64,000 nucleotides of DNA from Granulosicoccus antarcticus IMCC3135. GTDB taxonomy: Bacteria; Pseudomonadota; Gammaproteobacteria; Granulosicoccales; Granulosicoccaceae. The translations under genes were made by a program, and so were the position numbers. The notes below the pieces were generated by a model. That model did not search any database. It was not told the DNA's origin and worked only from the letters and a program-made list of their open reading frames with translations. The DNA is taken from positions 7,436,501-7,500,500 of the forward strand of contig NZ_CP018632.1 of assembly GCF_002215215.1 (NCBI RefSeq). The letters are read 5' to 3'. Position 1 is the stretch's first letter, and the number at the start of each line of letters is the position of its first letter. Below are positions 9,284 through 18,979 of this stretch, in pieces.

Positions 9284-10323
9284 GATTTGCTCTGCCGCTT
9301 AAGCGTCAGTACAACACCTCGGCGCGGCATGACTTCGTCGAAAAGTTGTGGTGCCCAGCAACCCTCATCAAGGATCTGATCGTGTTCCAGTCCGGAGAAC
9401 ATGAGAGCTTCCTTGACACGATTTGCCCGACCCAGTGCCAGCAAGCTATTGCCGTTACTGATTTCTGTTTCGCCGTGGCTACAGCCAATAACAGACAGTA
9501 TGTCGGTATTCGGGTCCATCTCCGCGACGAAGCGTTCGATGATTCCCTTGTTCACATCGCCCAGACGCAAAGAGTCGTTGGGGAATACCAGTATGCTTTG
9601 GTCAATATCTTCGTAACCGGCAAAAACACCCTGATAGTTGGATGTCATGGTTTCATAGATATTGCGTTTGACCACCGTCTTTGGCTCAGGCTTCCACCAA
9701 CTACCACTGGCGGCGCCCAGCGCAGGGGGAGCCAGCAAATCTTCGATGCTCGGACCTTCGTAAGCCTTGAACGCCACCACGCTGTATTCGCTTTGCGGGA
9801 CCTCGAAGATATCGTCATTCAAAGCAACCGTGCGTTGCCGAGTGCCCCGTATGATCTGCTCGCTGACCGGCACAGTCTTGTCAGCAATTACCTTATAGGC
9901 ACGCTCTGCCGACACCTGCCCGATAGTCAACATGTAAAGCGGCTCACCATCAGCTTGCTGGCTTGCCTGCCGGATCTCTGCATTGACCCGGTAGAGCCCT
10001 TCAGGCGCGCTGATACGTTCAATCTTGTAGCCACGCTCACGCAGCTCATCCTCGACATCCCGAGCGAAAGATGAGGCAGGCTTGAGTGCCTGCACAGTAG
10101 ACATCAAAGGGTTCAGATGCGGAAACTGCGCCAGGGTATTAACCAGGTTTTCAGCTATCAGCTTCTGGTCGAGTGAGGCACTCTCACTCTCACTTTGACT
10201 CCAGGGAGTGTTCAAACCAATGGCGCTGCACGCCGACAAGCTGACAGTAAGCATCGACAACAGGCAAACTTGTCGAATCCGGGTAAGTGTCGATACAGTT
10301 GATTTGAAACTACCCATCTTCAT
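9280..10323 (-). CDS. OmpA-like lipoprotein, paralogue of the one at 62.6-63.6 kb
   Basis: Predicted lipoprotein of 347 residues with lipobox LSAC near residue 32. The middle part has an SSFARDVEDELRERGY segment of a kind seen in periplasmic lipoproteins of secretion and conjugation systems. The C-terminal 100 residues are a divergent OmpA-type domain with conserved GCSHGE, ALGRANRVKEAL and DEGCWAPQ segments, ending in RGVVLTLKR. The two cysteines (GCS, GCW) are shared with its paralogue at 62566. It is the first gene of the operon leading to the secretin-N-like and GspC-like genes, overlapping the next by four bases. Confidence 0.65.
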   Translation of the reverse strand: MKMGSFKSTVSTLTRIRQVCLLSMLTVSLSACSAIGLNTPWSQSESESASLDQKLIAENLVNTLAQFPHLNPLMSTVQALKPASSFARDVEDELRERGYKIERISAPEGLYRVNAEIRQASQQADGEPLYMLTIGQVSAERAYKVIADKTVPVSEQIIRGTRQRTVALNDDIFEVPQSEYSVVAFKAYEGPSIEDLLAPPALGAASGSWWKPEPKTVVKRNIYETMTSNYQGVFAGYEDIDQSILVFPNDSLRLGDVNKGIIERFVAEMDPNTDILSVIGCSHGETEISNGNSLLALGRANRVKEALMFSGLEHDQILDEGCWAPQLFDEVMPRRGVVLTLKRQSKS

Positions 10324-10544
10324 ATGGTCCCCTGATTGTTTTCCGATTTGTAAGTTGATACTCAGCAGCCATCAACTAGCCTGCCGCAAGGCAGGGTTAC
10401 TCTGTAGACAATAGCCTTTAATGTGATTCAAGGGCAGTAGTCTTGTTCGCTTCCCGAACTAGGGGGCCATAAGCTTTCTGTTTTGTAATTGACTTTGACC
10501 CGATGTGACAAAATAACGTCACCAACTCCAGAATTTTGTGAAAA

Positions 10545-11474
10545 ATGATCGAAGACAATATATCCATCGATAACGAGGGCCACACACTCGCAGGTGCGCT
10601 GACTCGACCTAATAGTGGCCCAGCCACACAAACGGTTCTGTTGATCGGCGGTAGTGGTCCACTGGATAGAAATCAGAACTCCTCAAACCTGCAACTGAAC
10701 CTGTTCAACACGCTGGCAGAGCATCTTGTGCAAGCTGGCATTGCCAGTGTTCGCTATGACAAACGAGGCTGCGGCATCAGTACCGGTAACATCGATGCCG
10801 CCGGCCATACAGACCTGGTTGAGGATGCTTCGCGCTGGCTGCGATACCTGCAGACTCACGTGGACTTCAAGGACACACAACTCTTCGTGCTGGGCCATGG
10901 AGAAGGCGCTCTGATTGGTGCGCAACTGGCAGCCCGTTATCCGGCCATTGTCGGACTGATCATGCTGGCACCTTCTACCGAGAATTATGCGGCGGTCATC
11001 GAGCGACAGGCACAAAATGCGCTGCAGGAAATTACCGATCTTCCCGGGCTCAAAGGCAAGCTGTTCCGTTTCTTTCTGCGATTGGGAGGAGATCAGATCG
11101 CCAAACAGAAAAAGCTGATTGCAAAAATCATGAAATCATCCAGAGCCACCATGAAGATTCGCAAACAGACCATCAATGCCAAGTGGATCAGGGAAATGAT
11201 TCAGCAGGACCCATTGGCCATTCATGCCCAGGTGAATATTCCCACGCTGGCGATTGCCGGCTCCAAAGATCTGCAAAGCCAGGCATCGGATCTGCAACAG
11301 TTGCAATCAGTGCTGCAAGGCCCTTTCGAATCGCATGTCATACCTGACATGACGCATATCATGCGCATCGACCCGGATGCCCCATCCACTCGCCACTACG
11401 TACGCCTGGCAAAACAGGATATGGATGAACGGGTACTTACATTGATCAGTGACTGGATTGCCAGAGCGGCCTGA
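10545..11474 (+). CDS. Alpha/beta hydrolase fold protein lacking the usual nucleophile serine
   Basis: Protein of 309 residues of the dienelactone hydrolase/BAAT-like group. It has the oxyanion-side LIGGSGPLDRNQN, the strand-loop VRYDKRGCGIST, a nucleophile elbow, a late aspartate candidate (GSKDLQ) and a late histidine (DMTHIMR). The elbow reads GHGEG where relatives have GHSxG: the codon at the nucleophile position is GGA (Gly). Unless another residue stands in, the protein should be a non-hydrolytic member or be inactive. No signal peptide is seen, so it is probably cytoplasmic. It is divergent from the OmpA-like lipoprotein operon. Confidence 0.8.
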   Translation: MIEDNISIDNEGHTLAGALTRPNSGPATQTVLLIGGSGPLDRNQNSSNLQLNLFNTLAEHLVQAGIASVRYDKRGCGISTGNIDAAGHTDLVEDASRWLRYLQTHVDFKDTQLFVLGHGEGALIGAQLAARYPAIVGLIMLAPSTENYAAVIERQAQNALQEITDLPGLKGKLFRFFLRLGGDQIAKQKKLIAKIMKSSRATMKIRKQTINAKWIREMIQQDPLAIHAQVNIPTLAIAGSKDLQSQASDLQQLQSVLQGPFESHVIPDMTHIMRIDPDAPSTRHYVRLAKQDMDERVLTLISDWIARAA

Positions 11475-11555
11475 ACCAGCGCCTGAACCACGGCCATGAC
11501 TCGCCCTGTAATCTAACGGGCTGTTGTGGCTTTCAGCTGGTTCGCTCGACAACCC

Positions 11556-14500
11556 TTATTCGACAACCGTATCGTACTGCACCTCACCCGACGCACCGGG
11601 TGCCAGCGCGCCGTCAAATGCCCACTGAATATTGCCCACATAGCCATTCTGATTATCGACTGCCGCAGGCAAGGCAAGTGTGCAACTGGTGAGCGTGACG
11701 GGCAAAGATCCTGGACAGACAATGGTTGAGTCCAGGAAGGAGAATGCCGGCATGCCATCGTTGATACGCAAATCGGTAATCGACCCCACACCAGTGTTCT
11801 CGAAACGAATCACATAGCGCAAGACATCACCAGGCAGGGCGTTACCGCCCAGAGTGCTTTCAGGACTACCCTGCGTGACGTTGACTACGACTTTTCGCAG
11901 TACCAGCTTACCGCTGGCAGTTCCAGCCACTCTGACTGAATCATTGACTCGTTGAGTGCTCGTGACTCCATGGCCTGTGGCAGCAGGATCCGAGAATACG
12001 GTTGTTGCAACCAGTGCGTGAGTGGCCAGTGCTCCAGGTGGGGCATTGGCAGGAGCCGATACCTTGACCAGCAGACAGATTAGCGACACTCCATCCGCAG
12101 AGACCGACGATGTGCCACTCAATGGTGAGTCCCCGCTACCTTGCTGGCCGTCACAATCGCTATCAAGATAGAGCGTGCGAGTCCAGCCATCGGTGGCAGG
12201 ATCGTTGATGATATCGGCAAAAGCAAACGTCACATTGCCACTGCTCTCGGCACGAAATACATGCGACAGGACAACCGCAGAACCTGGCGTAGTGCTAGCG
12301 ACCTGATCTGGCTGCAATGTGGGCTGTTTGACCAGGCCAAAGTTCAGACCACTGTAATCGGTTGCAGCAGCAGGCGTGAAGGACAACTGCCCATCAGTGA
12401 TGTTCGCATTGCTTGCTCCGCTATCGCCGACGCTCTCCGCAATCAGCAGATAACCACTGGGCGGCACCATACTGATGGTTACCGGCAAACTGGGCGGCAC
12501 CTCCAGGGTGTAACTACCATCCGGAGCTGTCTGGGTGCTAGCCACCACCGCATTGCCATTGAGCGGGTCAAGCGCCTGCACGGTGATGGAACCATAGCCC
12601 TGCTCACCGCCTGTTGGCAGCGCATCGTGTGGCGTTGCACCACCACTGCCATTGTCGATAAACACCACACCGGACAGTGCATCAGAAAACGAGATAGTGA
12701 ATACGCTTGGATCATTTTCATCAGAGTCACCACCGCTGGCAATATCTTCAGTCGGATCCCCGTCTCCATCAGTATCGGGGGTCGGACCATCATCAGACAA
12801 ATCACCTATACGAGTACCCAGGGAGGTATCAGCTGCAGCACTTGCCTGGTTGCTATAAACACCCGGGCCATTACCCAGGTCTGCTTCATTGATGACGGTG
12901 ACTTCGATCCGAATGCGCGCGGTGGCCCCCATGAGCAGCGTATTGCTACCCGCACTGTCCAGCAAGTTGGTCTGGGCACCATTGCCGGTAAATCCTGCAT
13001 TCAGGGTCAAGGTGCCAGGGTCTATAATAAAGGCAGGAGCGGCACTGACGATGTAATTGCCAGCACCGAACACCGCATCCAGATCATCCGTCAACGCGAC
13101 ATCACTCAAATCAGATGCACCCGGATTTTCCAGCACAAAATCCAGAGTCACTACCGAACCGGCGACAGCCACCGCTTTGGCAGCACCAATCAACGGCCTG
13201 CCGATGACGGTGACAGGCGTCGGGCTTTCATAGGGTGCCGTACCCGGCAAGTCAGAGACCATTGTCGTCCCCAGATTGGCAGGCAGATTGCTCAATAGCG
13301 CCTGATTGTAGACAGTACCCAGCGGAAATTCACCGGGGAACCGTACATCTATGCGGATCTCCTCAACACTATTAGCCGGTAATGCAACTCCGGTCAATAT
13401 AAAATTACCGGTATCAGCATAGGTATTCGCACTGCCTCCCAAGGCATTCTGCAAACTACCAGCGACATAGGTGCGACCATCCGTCAAAGAATCTGACAGG
13501 TCAAAACTCAATGCACCGTCAGTCTGATTAACGAGACTGAAGATATAGGTGGCGGTGCCGCCCGCCTCGACTTGTGAAAACTCCACCGACTTCTCAAAGT
13601 CCACTCCGTAGTTGCAACTAGCGCCATCATGCAATGTTGCAGCAGTACCATTGGCAACGAAACTGGTAGCCCCGGTGCTCAGGTCGACACGGTAATAAGT
13701 GCCATCGTCAACACTCATGAACAAATCGTTGCGACTGTCAAAGAACAGACTGCCCACTTCACCGGCAAAACTGCCGCCAATATTGGTGACAGCCCCGGTC
13801 TCTGGGTCAATGGTCACCAGACCAGCACCCGTTTCATACGCGTAAACGGTGCCATTTTCATGAACCGCGACATCCTGAATATCAAGTCCATGTGTGGCAC
13901 GTGCCACCACAAGGGTCGGAAAACTGCTCACATCCACTGTCATGATCTGCGAGCGTTCGTCCAGAGGAGAGGTGCCGCCGGCATCGGTGATGATATAGAA
14001 CAGCCCAGCCTCGTCAAAGGCCCCACCTCGGAAACGCGTATTGACTGCCGGCATATACGCCAGGGTCGGCCCCGGTTCGGCGACGGCAAGATCAGTGATC
14101 GCACCTTCGCTATCGATGCGCAGCAAGGTACCGGCGACCGAATTACCCAGCGTGGAGTCTGTCACGATGGCATATAGATATTCGTCCACCGGGTTGAAAC
14201 CGAGCGCGTTGAAGGCATAACCTGAAGTCGGGGCATAGTTGATGCCGGTGAATTCCTCCAGGGCGTAGGTTCCGGCATCACGGTTAACCGTATACAGTCT
14301 GGTCGAGGTAGCCCCACCCGCATCCACATAAAAGGTACTATCGCATACAAAGGGTGGACCTGACGCTGCCGGCACAACTGTCAGTGTTGCAGTATTACTG
14401 GCAGGACTGACCCCTGCCTGGAGCGATCCGACACCACTGGTCGTATTATTGTAATCACCTGGCGCACTCGATTGCACATCTATCTCTATGGTGCAGGTAC

Positions 14501-16259
14501 CGCTGCCAGGCAAGGTGCCACTGATGATGTCATAGCTGGAGCCGCCGGCTGTGGTTGTTGGACTGGTTGTATAGCCCGTGCAACCAGTACCACTGATGCT
14601 GATGGGGGTCGGCACCTCTGCCAGCACCAGCCCCGTCGGCAATGCATCGGTAAAGTTGATGCCCGTAAGGGCGGTAATACCGTTATTGGTGATCTCGAAA
14701 CTCATGACGGATGTTGTACCGACAGTGACAATATCTGGCGTAAACGCCTTGGAGATCGATGGCCGTGCTTCATCGGATTCAACAATGCCGACAGCAATAG
14801 GTTCAGGCGAGACACTGTCACCGAAGGCGTAAGTATCGATATAGGTTTGATCACCAAAACTGGTAGCCGTGAAGTCCCCCCAGTTATGATCTGCGTCATA
14901 GGTGCCATTCACATTGAACGCATTCGGCTCTGTACCGTTCAGAACGGTGTAGTCGTCCCAATAGTTGACGGTGGGAATACTCGAAAAAGTCGAGACTGCC
15001 TCATTGATTTTCAAGCCGACATTGCCGGCGCCGCCACTGGTCTCCACATCATCCGAAACGAAATGGAATTCGCCGGAACGCAATGTCATTTGCGACGAGT
15101 AACTGCCAACCGGTATCAAGACGCCATTATTATCGGTGCCATTCCAGCCAACTTCGTTCTCGCCAAACACCGCATTGCCGCGCAGGAATATATCACCCAG
15201 ACCAAAGATCCCATCAGGGCCCCCGCCAGCACCGTCGCCAGTATCGATGACAATCTCGTAGACCGCAGAGGAAGTCGTATTGCTGGTGAAGTGAAAAAAG
15301 CCATAATCCTGACTTCCTGAGGTATCACCTGGAGAGATGGTGCCATCGACACCTTCCTCATCGCTGAAATAGAAATTGGAAACGATGAGCTGATTGGTAG
15401 GTCGCGGGAAATCTTTCTCAGGATAGGCAACATAGATCGGATATAAATCGCTAACCGAATTACCGCCTCTGGGCACACTGATACCAGCCACCACATCACC
15501 GGCCGTGTTGGGGCTGTTGACACCAAGATCGTTGGCTTTCAGGGTATAGGCGAATCCGGCGAAGTTGTTCAGATCAAGCTGCCAGATATAATAGGTACCA
15601 GAGAAGCCGCCATCGGAAACCACATACATATCTGCATCAGTTGCAACATCATCGCCATAGCCATTGGCATTAAAGTCCCAGTTTGTAGACCAGAGACGCC
15701 CGCCATTGGCGCGTGGATCAATGATGTCCGACGTGCTGCTCGTGACAGTAACGTCAACAAGATTCAAATACGAGTGGTCGAGGTTTGACAGACGAATCTC
15801 ATAGGTACCCGGTACCGGTGCGGTAAACTGGAAAGGATTGGTGACCGCCGGATCGAATGTGGTGTTGAGGTCACTCGAGCAGCTGAAATTCTGAGCGGTC
15901 GCCGTCCTGCTTGCGGGCGCGTAAAGAGAACTACCAAAGGCATCGAATATCTCGACTTGGATCCGATGATTATTCGCCAGTCCGCAGGCATGGATGTTGA
16001 TAACCTCAGTCGCAGACAGAATATCGACGTATAACACGTTCGTACCCGTGCCCGTGTTGGTCTCTGTCATTATTTGTGTATGCGTTGGCCCTTCAAACAT
16101 CCCCAACTGCCAGGAGCCTTCCGCCAGGACCTTGCCTGAGGGCAAGAGCAACAATACGATGGCCAGCATGCAGATGATACGCACACAACTGCCAAACCCA
16201 GCTTGAACCGACGTACCAGAAAGCACAGCATGTCCAGACTTGTTGATCGGCTTGCCCAT
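11556..16259 (-). CDS. Giant secreted DUF11/DUF6923-type surface protein
   Basis: Exported protein of about 1567 residues, the last gene of the DUF11 cluster. Order: a long signal peptide (cleavage near VLA-EG), an N-terminal beta-rich region, a DUF11-type domain near 500-620, a propeller-like region near 635-880 (LYTVNRDAGTYALEE, then repeated VDEYLYAIV-like units, as in DUF6923), further DUF11-type domains, an SdrD-B-like domain near 1200-1290, and a terminal DUF11 domain that ends on a strand (VQYDTVVE). There is no LPXTG, RTX or autotransporter domain. A GTG at 16292 overlaps the previous stop by one base; I prefer ATG 16259, which has AGAGG upstream. Likely an extracellular structural or adhesive protein. 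Confidence 0.75.
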   Translation of the reverse strand: MGKPINKSGHAVLSGTSVQAGFGSCVRIICMLAIVLLLLPSGKVLAEGSWQLGMFEGPTHTQIMTETNTGTGTNVLYVDILSATEVINIHACGLANNHRIQVEIFDAFGSSLYAPASRTATAQNFSCSSDLNTTFDPAVTNPFQFTAPVPGTYEIRLSNLDHSYLNLVDVTVTSSTSDIIDPRANGGRLWSTNWDFNANGYGDDVATDADMYVVSDGGFSGTYYIWQLDLNNFAGFAYTLKANDLGVNSPNTAGDVVAGISVPRGGNSVSDLYPIYVAYPEKDFPRPTNQLIVSNFYFSDEEGVDGTISPGDTSGSQDYGFFHFTSNTTSSAVYEIVIDTGDGAGGGPDGIFGLGDIFLRGNAVFGENEVGWNGTDNNGVLIPVGSYSSQMTLRSGEFHFVSDDVETSGGAGNVGLKINEAVSTFSSIPTVNYWDDYTVLNGTEPNAFNVNGTYDADHNWGDFTATSFGDQTYIDTYAFGDSVSPEPIAVGIVESDEARPSISKAFTPDIVTVGTTSVMSFEITNNGITALTGINFTDALPTGLVLAEVPTPISISGTGCTGYTTSPTTTAGGSSYDIISGTLPGSGTCTIEIDVQSSAPGDYNNTTSGVGSLQAGVSPASNTATLTVVPAASGPPFVCDSTFYVDAGGATSTRLYTVNRDAGTYALEEFTGINYAPTSGYAFNALGFNPVDEYLYAIVTDSTLGNSVAGTLLRIDSEGAITDLAVAEPGPTLAYMPAVNTRFRGGAFDEAGLFYIITDAGGTSPLDERSQIMTVDVSSFPTLVVARATHGLDIQDVAVHENGTVYAYETGAGLVTIDPETGAVTNIGGSFAGEVGSLFFDSRNDLFMSVDDGTYYRVDLSTGATSFVANGTAATLHDGASCNYGVDFEKSVEFSQVEAGGTATYIFSLVNQTDGALSFDLSDSLTDGRTYVAGSLQNALGGSANTYADTGNFILTGVALPANSVEEIRIDVRFPGEFPLGTVYNQALLSNLPANLGTTMVSDLPGTAPYESPTPVTVIGRPLIGAAKAVAVAGSVVTLDFVLENPGASDLSDVALTDDLDAVFGAGNYIVSAAPAFIIDPGTLTLNAGFTGNGAQTNLLDSAGSNTLLMGATARIRIEVTVINEADLGNGPGVYSNQASAAADTSLGTRIGDLSDDGPTPDTDGDGDPTEDIASGGDSDENDPSVFTISFSDALSGVVFIDNGSGGATPHDALPTGGEQGYGSITVQALDPLNGNAVVASTQTAPDGSYTLEVPPSLPVTISMVPPSGYLLIAESVGDSGASNANITDGQLSFTPAAATDYSGLNFGLVKQPTLQPDQVASTTPGSAVVLSHVFRAESSGNVTFAFADIINDPATDGWTRTLYLDSDCDGQQGSGDSPLSGTSSVSADGVSLICLLVKVSAPANAPPGALATHALVATTVFSDPAATGHGVTSTQRVNDSVRVAGTASGKLVLRKVVVNVTQGSPESTLGGNALPGDVLRYVIRFENTGVGSITDLRINDGMPAFSFLDSTIVCPGSLPVTLTSCTLALPAAVDNQNGYVGNIQWAFDGALAPGASGEVQYDTVVE

Positions 16260-16291
16260 ATAGCCTCTGTTATCAGTGTCCTTGCCAATCA

Positions 16292-18979
16292 CTATTCGAT
16301 CACCACGGCAAAGATAAACTCCACGCTTTCACCGGGCTCAACGGTTGCGACCTCTCCGGTGACCAGGCCTGTGCCACCATCAACCGGCTCCGTGATGGTG
16401 CAGACTGTAGCCGAGCATGTCGCCGATGATCGGTAGACGGTGAAGGCGGGAGTTGCATCCTGGATAATGGCGTTGAAGACGGGTTCAACACCGGCATTGG
16501 TTGCCGTGAGGCGATATTGAACACAGTTGTTACCGGGTTCAACCGCAAATGGCTGACGCGTATAGGCCCCATCGAGCACACCATCACAGCCCAGATCCAG
16601 TGCCTGCTCTTTGACAATCCCGATGTCGCCAGCATCGACGGTTGTCACATTGCTGGCCTCAACCGAGTCGGCGCCACTGTTCCAGCTGGCTGTCAGCAGA
16701 GTAGTATCTGCCGCACCATATGCAGCATTGGCAGGCGCAACCACCTTGACGAACAAGACTTTCGTTGTGCCAGCGGGCAAGGCGGCGACCGTACTGATCA
16801 GCTGATCGGCCGCCGTAAAAACTCCATCGTCATCAGTATCTTCATAAACGGCAGAGCTCCAACCATCGGCAACCAGACTATCAACCGTTGACAGATCAAT
16901 TCCGGTAATCGTTGCATTGCCCACATTCTTGAGCTGATGCGTATAGACGATAGCACCGCCCGGCTCCAGCTGACCGTGCGAGTCTGGCTCCAGTAACAAT
17001 GTCGATGCATCAACGACCGAAACAGCATCATGCAACACATCCACGGCACCCGTTGCCGGTGAGAGAATCCTGAAATAGAGACTTTGCTCAACGGGAGCCT
17101 GCCCGGCTGGCACGCTGACATCTGCCAGAATCCGAACCGATGTGCCGACGGCGATATTGCCGGTACTGGACACATCAGTAGTATCGTCGCTGGAACGAAA
17201 GGTGACGCTCCAGCCAGCAGGCAATGTCTCACTGGCAAAGGTGGAATCTGTACTGACAGCCAGATCGAATGTATCGTCGATATTGCCAATATTGCTGGCA
17301 TAAAGAATGAATTGTGTCGTATTCCCCGGGATAGCCACATTGCTTACCTCGGCACTTGCTTCCGGGCCAGCGCCCTCTCCCAGAGCCCCGGCATTACCGG
17401 TCGCCGCATTATTGGTCAGATCCACCGAACTGGGTAGAATCTGGCCCAGGCTGTCCGTCACATCATTGAAAATGCTCGGATCCGTAGTCGACCGTGCCCG
17501 TTTCGTCACCTGATAACCTGCCCCCCCGTTATCACCCAGTGCCGAAGGTGGCAGACTGGCTTTGAGTACCACCCGATAACTGCCAGCAGGTGCCAGCGGG
17601 CCTGTATCAGGAATGCCATTGCCGCTACTGTCGACCAGAGGTGTCAGCCCATCCCCCTGAAACAACTGAAAAGCCGTGCCAGCCGGGAAAGTCGAGCTGC
17701 CGGAGTCAACGATGACATCAAAGGAATCAGTGCCATTACCTGTATTCCAGATGACATTCTCAAATGCAACAGTGGAACCTTGAAAAGCGCTTGCAACAGT
17801 TACTGCTTCGTCCGTTCCATCCACAGAACTTGAATCAGACCCGTTGGCGACCACGCCAACCGCCTGAGCCACCGCAAATGCGACACTGTTGGTATTCACG
17901 CGAGCCGTTGTCCCTGCGCCACCGTCGTATTCGAACTCGGCCGTATTGACAAGATCAATGGCCGTCACGTCCGAATCGATAGTGACATCGAACTCTAGGG
18001 TTCCACTTTCCCCCGGGCCAACTTCATTGAGAATGGCAGTCACCTGATTGGCACTGCTCGAATCAGCATCCTGCACCGCCTCGGGCAAGCCAGTACAGCC
18101 CGCCTCATAGGCGCAATAAAGAATGCTTGCAGGTGCTGAGCCCTGCACATCTGCAGAATTCGAATCGGTGAGCACCAGAGAGCCCGTGACACTCCAACGG
18201 CCTGAACCTGCAACGTAGCTCATGCCCGCGGGCAAAGCGTCTATCAAGGTGACACCCGCAGCACTTGATGCACTGTCGTTACGATAACTCAACGTCACGG
18301 TAAAAGGGCCATCGGGTGAATCTCCCCCCAGCGCACTCATGGACTTCACGACATCGATCAAGGCGGCAGCGGTCACCGTTGCCGAGTCAGTGTTCGAAAC
18401 ACTCTGGCCAGTATCGAAGCTACTCGTGGCAACCACCTCCATGCCAGCGGTATCCGTAGCGCCGGCAACACCCGGCACACCAGTGACAATGACGAAGTGG
18501 AACGACTCCCCAGCTGCCAATGCGGGTGATTCTGTCAGTGCGATTGCGTCATCGGCAACACCGTTCTGATCTATATCAGCAAATATTTCAATCGAATTGA
18601 AATCGTAATCATCGCCAGCAGCCAGGTTGCTTGCTATCAACGTAAACGTATCCGCACCGTTGCCGGTGTTGCTCAGAACATGTGGAAAGCTGACCTCACC
18701 ACCGCTGGCCGTCAGTTTATTCTGGTCCTGCGTCAACTCCACTCCAGCAACTTGCTGGATGGTTGTTTCAACAATGTTCGAAGTTGTAAACTGTTCAACC
18801 CCATTCGAATCTTTATAAGTAGCACTGGCCTGATTTCTAATGACACTACCAACCGGTGTTGCCGCGATGGCCGCAGCACAAAGCAACAGAGACAGGCACA
18901 AACAACTCAGCAGTCTTTCAGTCAGATTCCAACGTCTCCGATGCACCTTGTCAGGCAGGCAAACCCCATCAATAATCAT
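16292..18979 (-). CDS. Secreted DUF11-type repeat protein
   Basis: Exported protein of 895 residues. A signal peptide (cleavage near AIA-AT) is followed by the motif GSVIRNQASATYKD and then NTGNGADTF, both shared with the products starting at 25639 and 28825. Several Ig-like DUF11-type domains follow, with D-rich loops such as ADIDQNGVADD and DTDDDGVFTAAD that resemble calcium-binding loops. The C-terminus ends on a predicted strand (FIFAVVIE) with no anchor. Its start overlaps the end of the OmpA-type lipoprotein gene by 11 bases, which suggests translational coupling. Probable surface or matrix component; it depends on another protein for retention. Confidence 0.75.
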   Translation of the reverse strand: MIIDGVCLPDKVHRRRWNLTERLLSCLCLSLLLCAAAIAATPVGSVIRNQASATYKDSNGVEQFTTSNIVETTIQQVAGVELTQDQNKLTASGGEVSFPHVLSNTGNGADTFTLIASNLAAGDDYDFNSIEIFADIDQNGVADDAIALTESPALAAGESFHFVIVTGVPGVAGATDTAGMEVVATSSFDTGQSVSNTDSATVTAAALIDVVKSMSALGGDSPDGPFTVTLSYRNDSASSAAGVTLIDALPAGMSYVAGSGRWSVTGSLVLTDSNSADVQGSAPASILYCAYEAGCTGLPEAVQDADSSSANQVTAILNEVGPGESGTLEFDVTIDSDVTAIDLVNTAEFEYDGGAGTTARVNTNSVAFAVAQAVGVVANGSDSSSVDGTDEAVTVASAFQGSTVAFENVIWNTGNGTDSFDVIVDSGSSTFPAGTAFQLFQGDGLTPLVDSSGNGIPDTGPLAPAGSYRVVLKASLPPSALGDNGGAGYQVTKRARSTTDPSIFNDVTDSLGQILPSSVDLTNNAATGNAGALGEGAGPEASAEVSNVAIPGNTTQFILYASNIGNIDDTFDLAVSTDSTFASETLPAGWSVTFRSSDDTTDVSSTGNIAVGTSVRILADVSVPAGQAPVEQSLYFRILSPATGAVDVLHDAVSVVDASTLLLEPDSHGQLEPGGAIVYTHQLKNVGNATITGIDLSTVDSLVADGWSSAVYEDTDDDGVFTAADQLISTVAALPAGTTKVLFVKVVAPANAAYGAADTTLLTASWNSGADSVEASNVTTVDAGDIGIVKEQALDLGCDGVLDGAYTRQPFAVEPGNNCVQYRLTATNAGVEPVFNAIIQDATPAFTVYRSSATCSATVCTITEPVDGGTGLVTGEVATVEPGESVEFIFAVVIE

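Noticed and set aside
9346-10074. Plus-strand open frame of 242 codons opposite the OmpA-like lipoprotein
   Set aside because: Antisense to a supported gene; no start signal or motif.
12141-13298. Plus-strand open frame of 385 codons inside the giant DUF11 gene
   Set aside because: It is antisense to a well-supported gene, has no ribosome binding site, and its composition (many Arg, Ile, Gln, His) is what the complement of a Thr/Asp/Gly-rich gene gives.
14472-15320. Plus-strand open frame of 282 codons
   Set aside because: Same situation: complement of the same DUF11 gene, no motif and no start signal.
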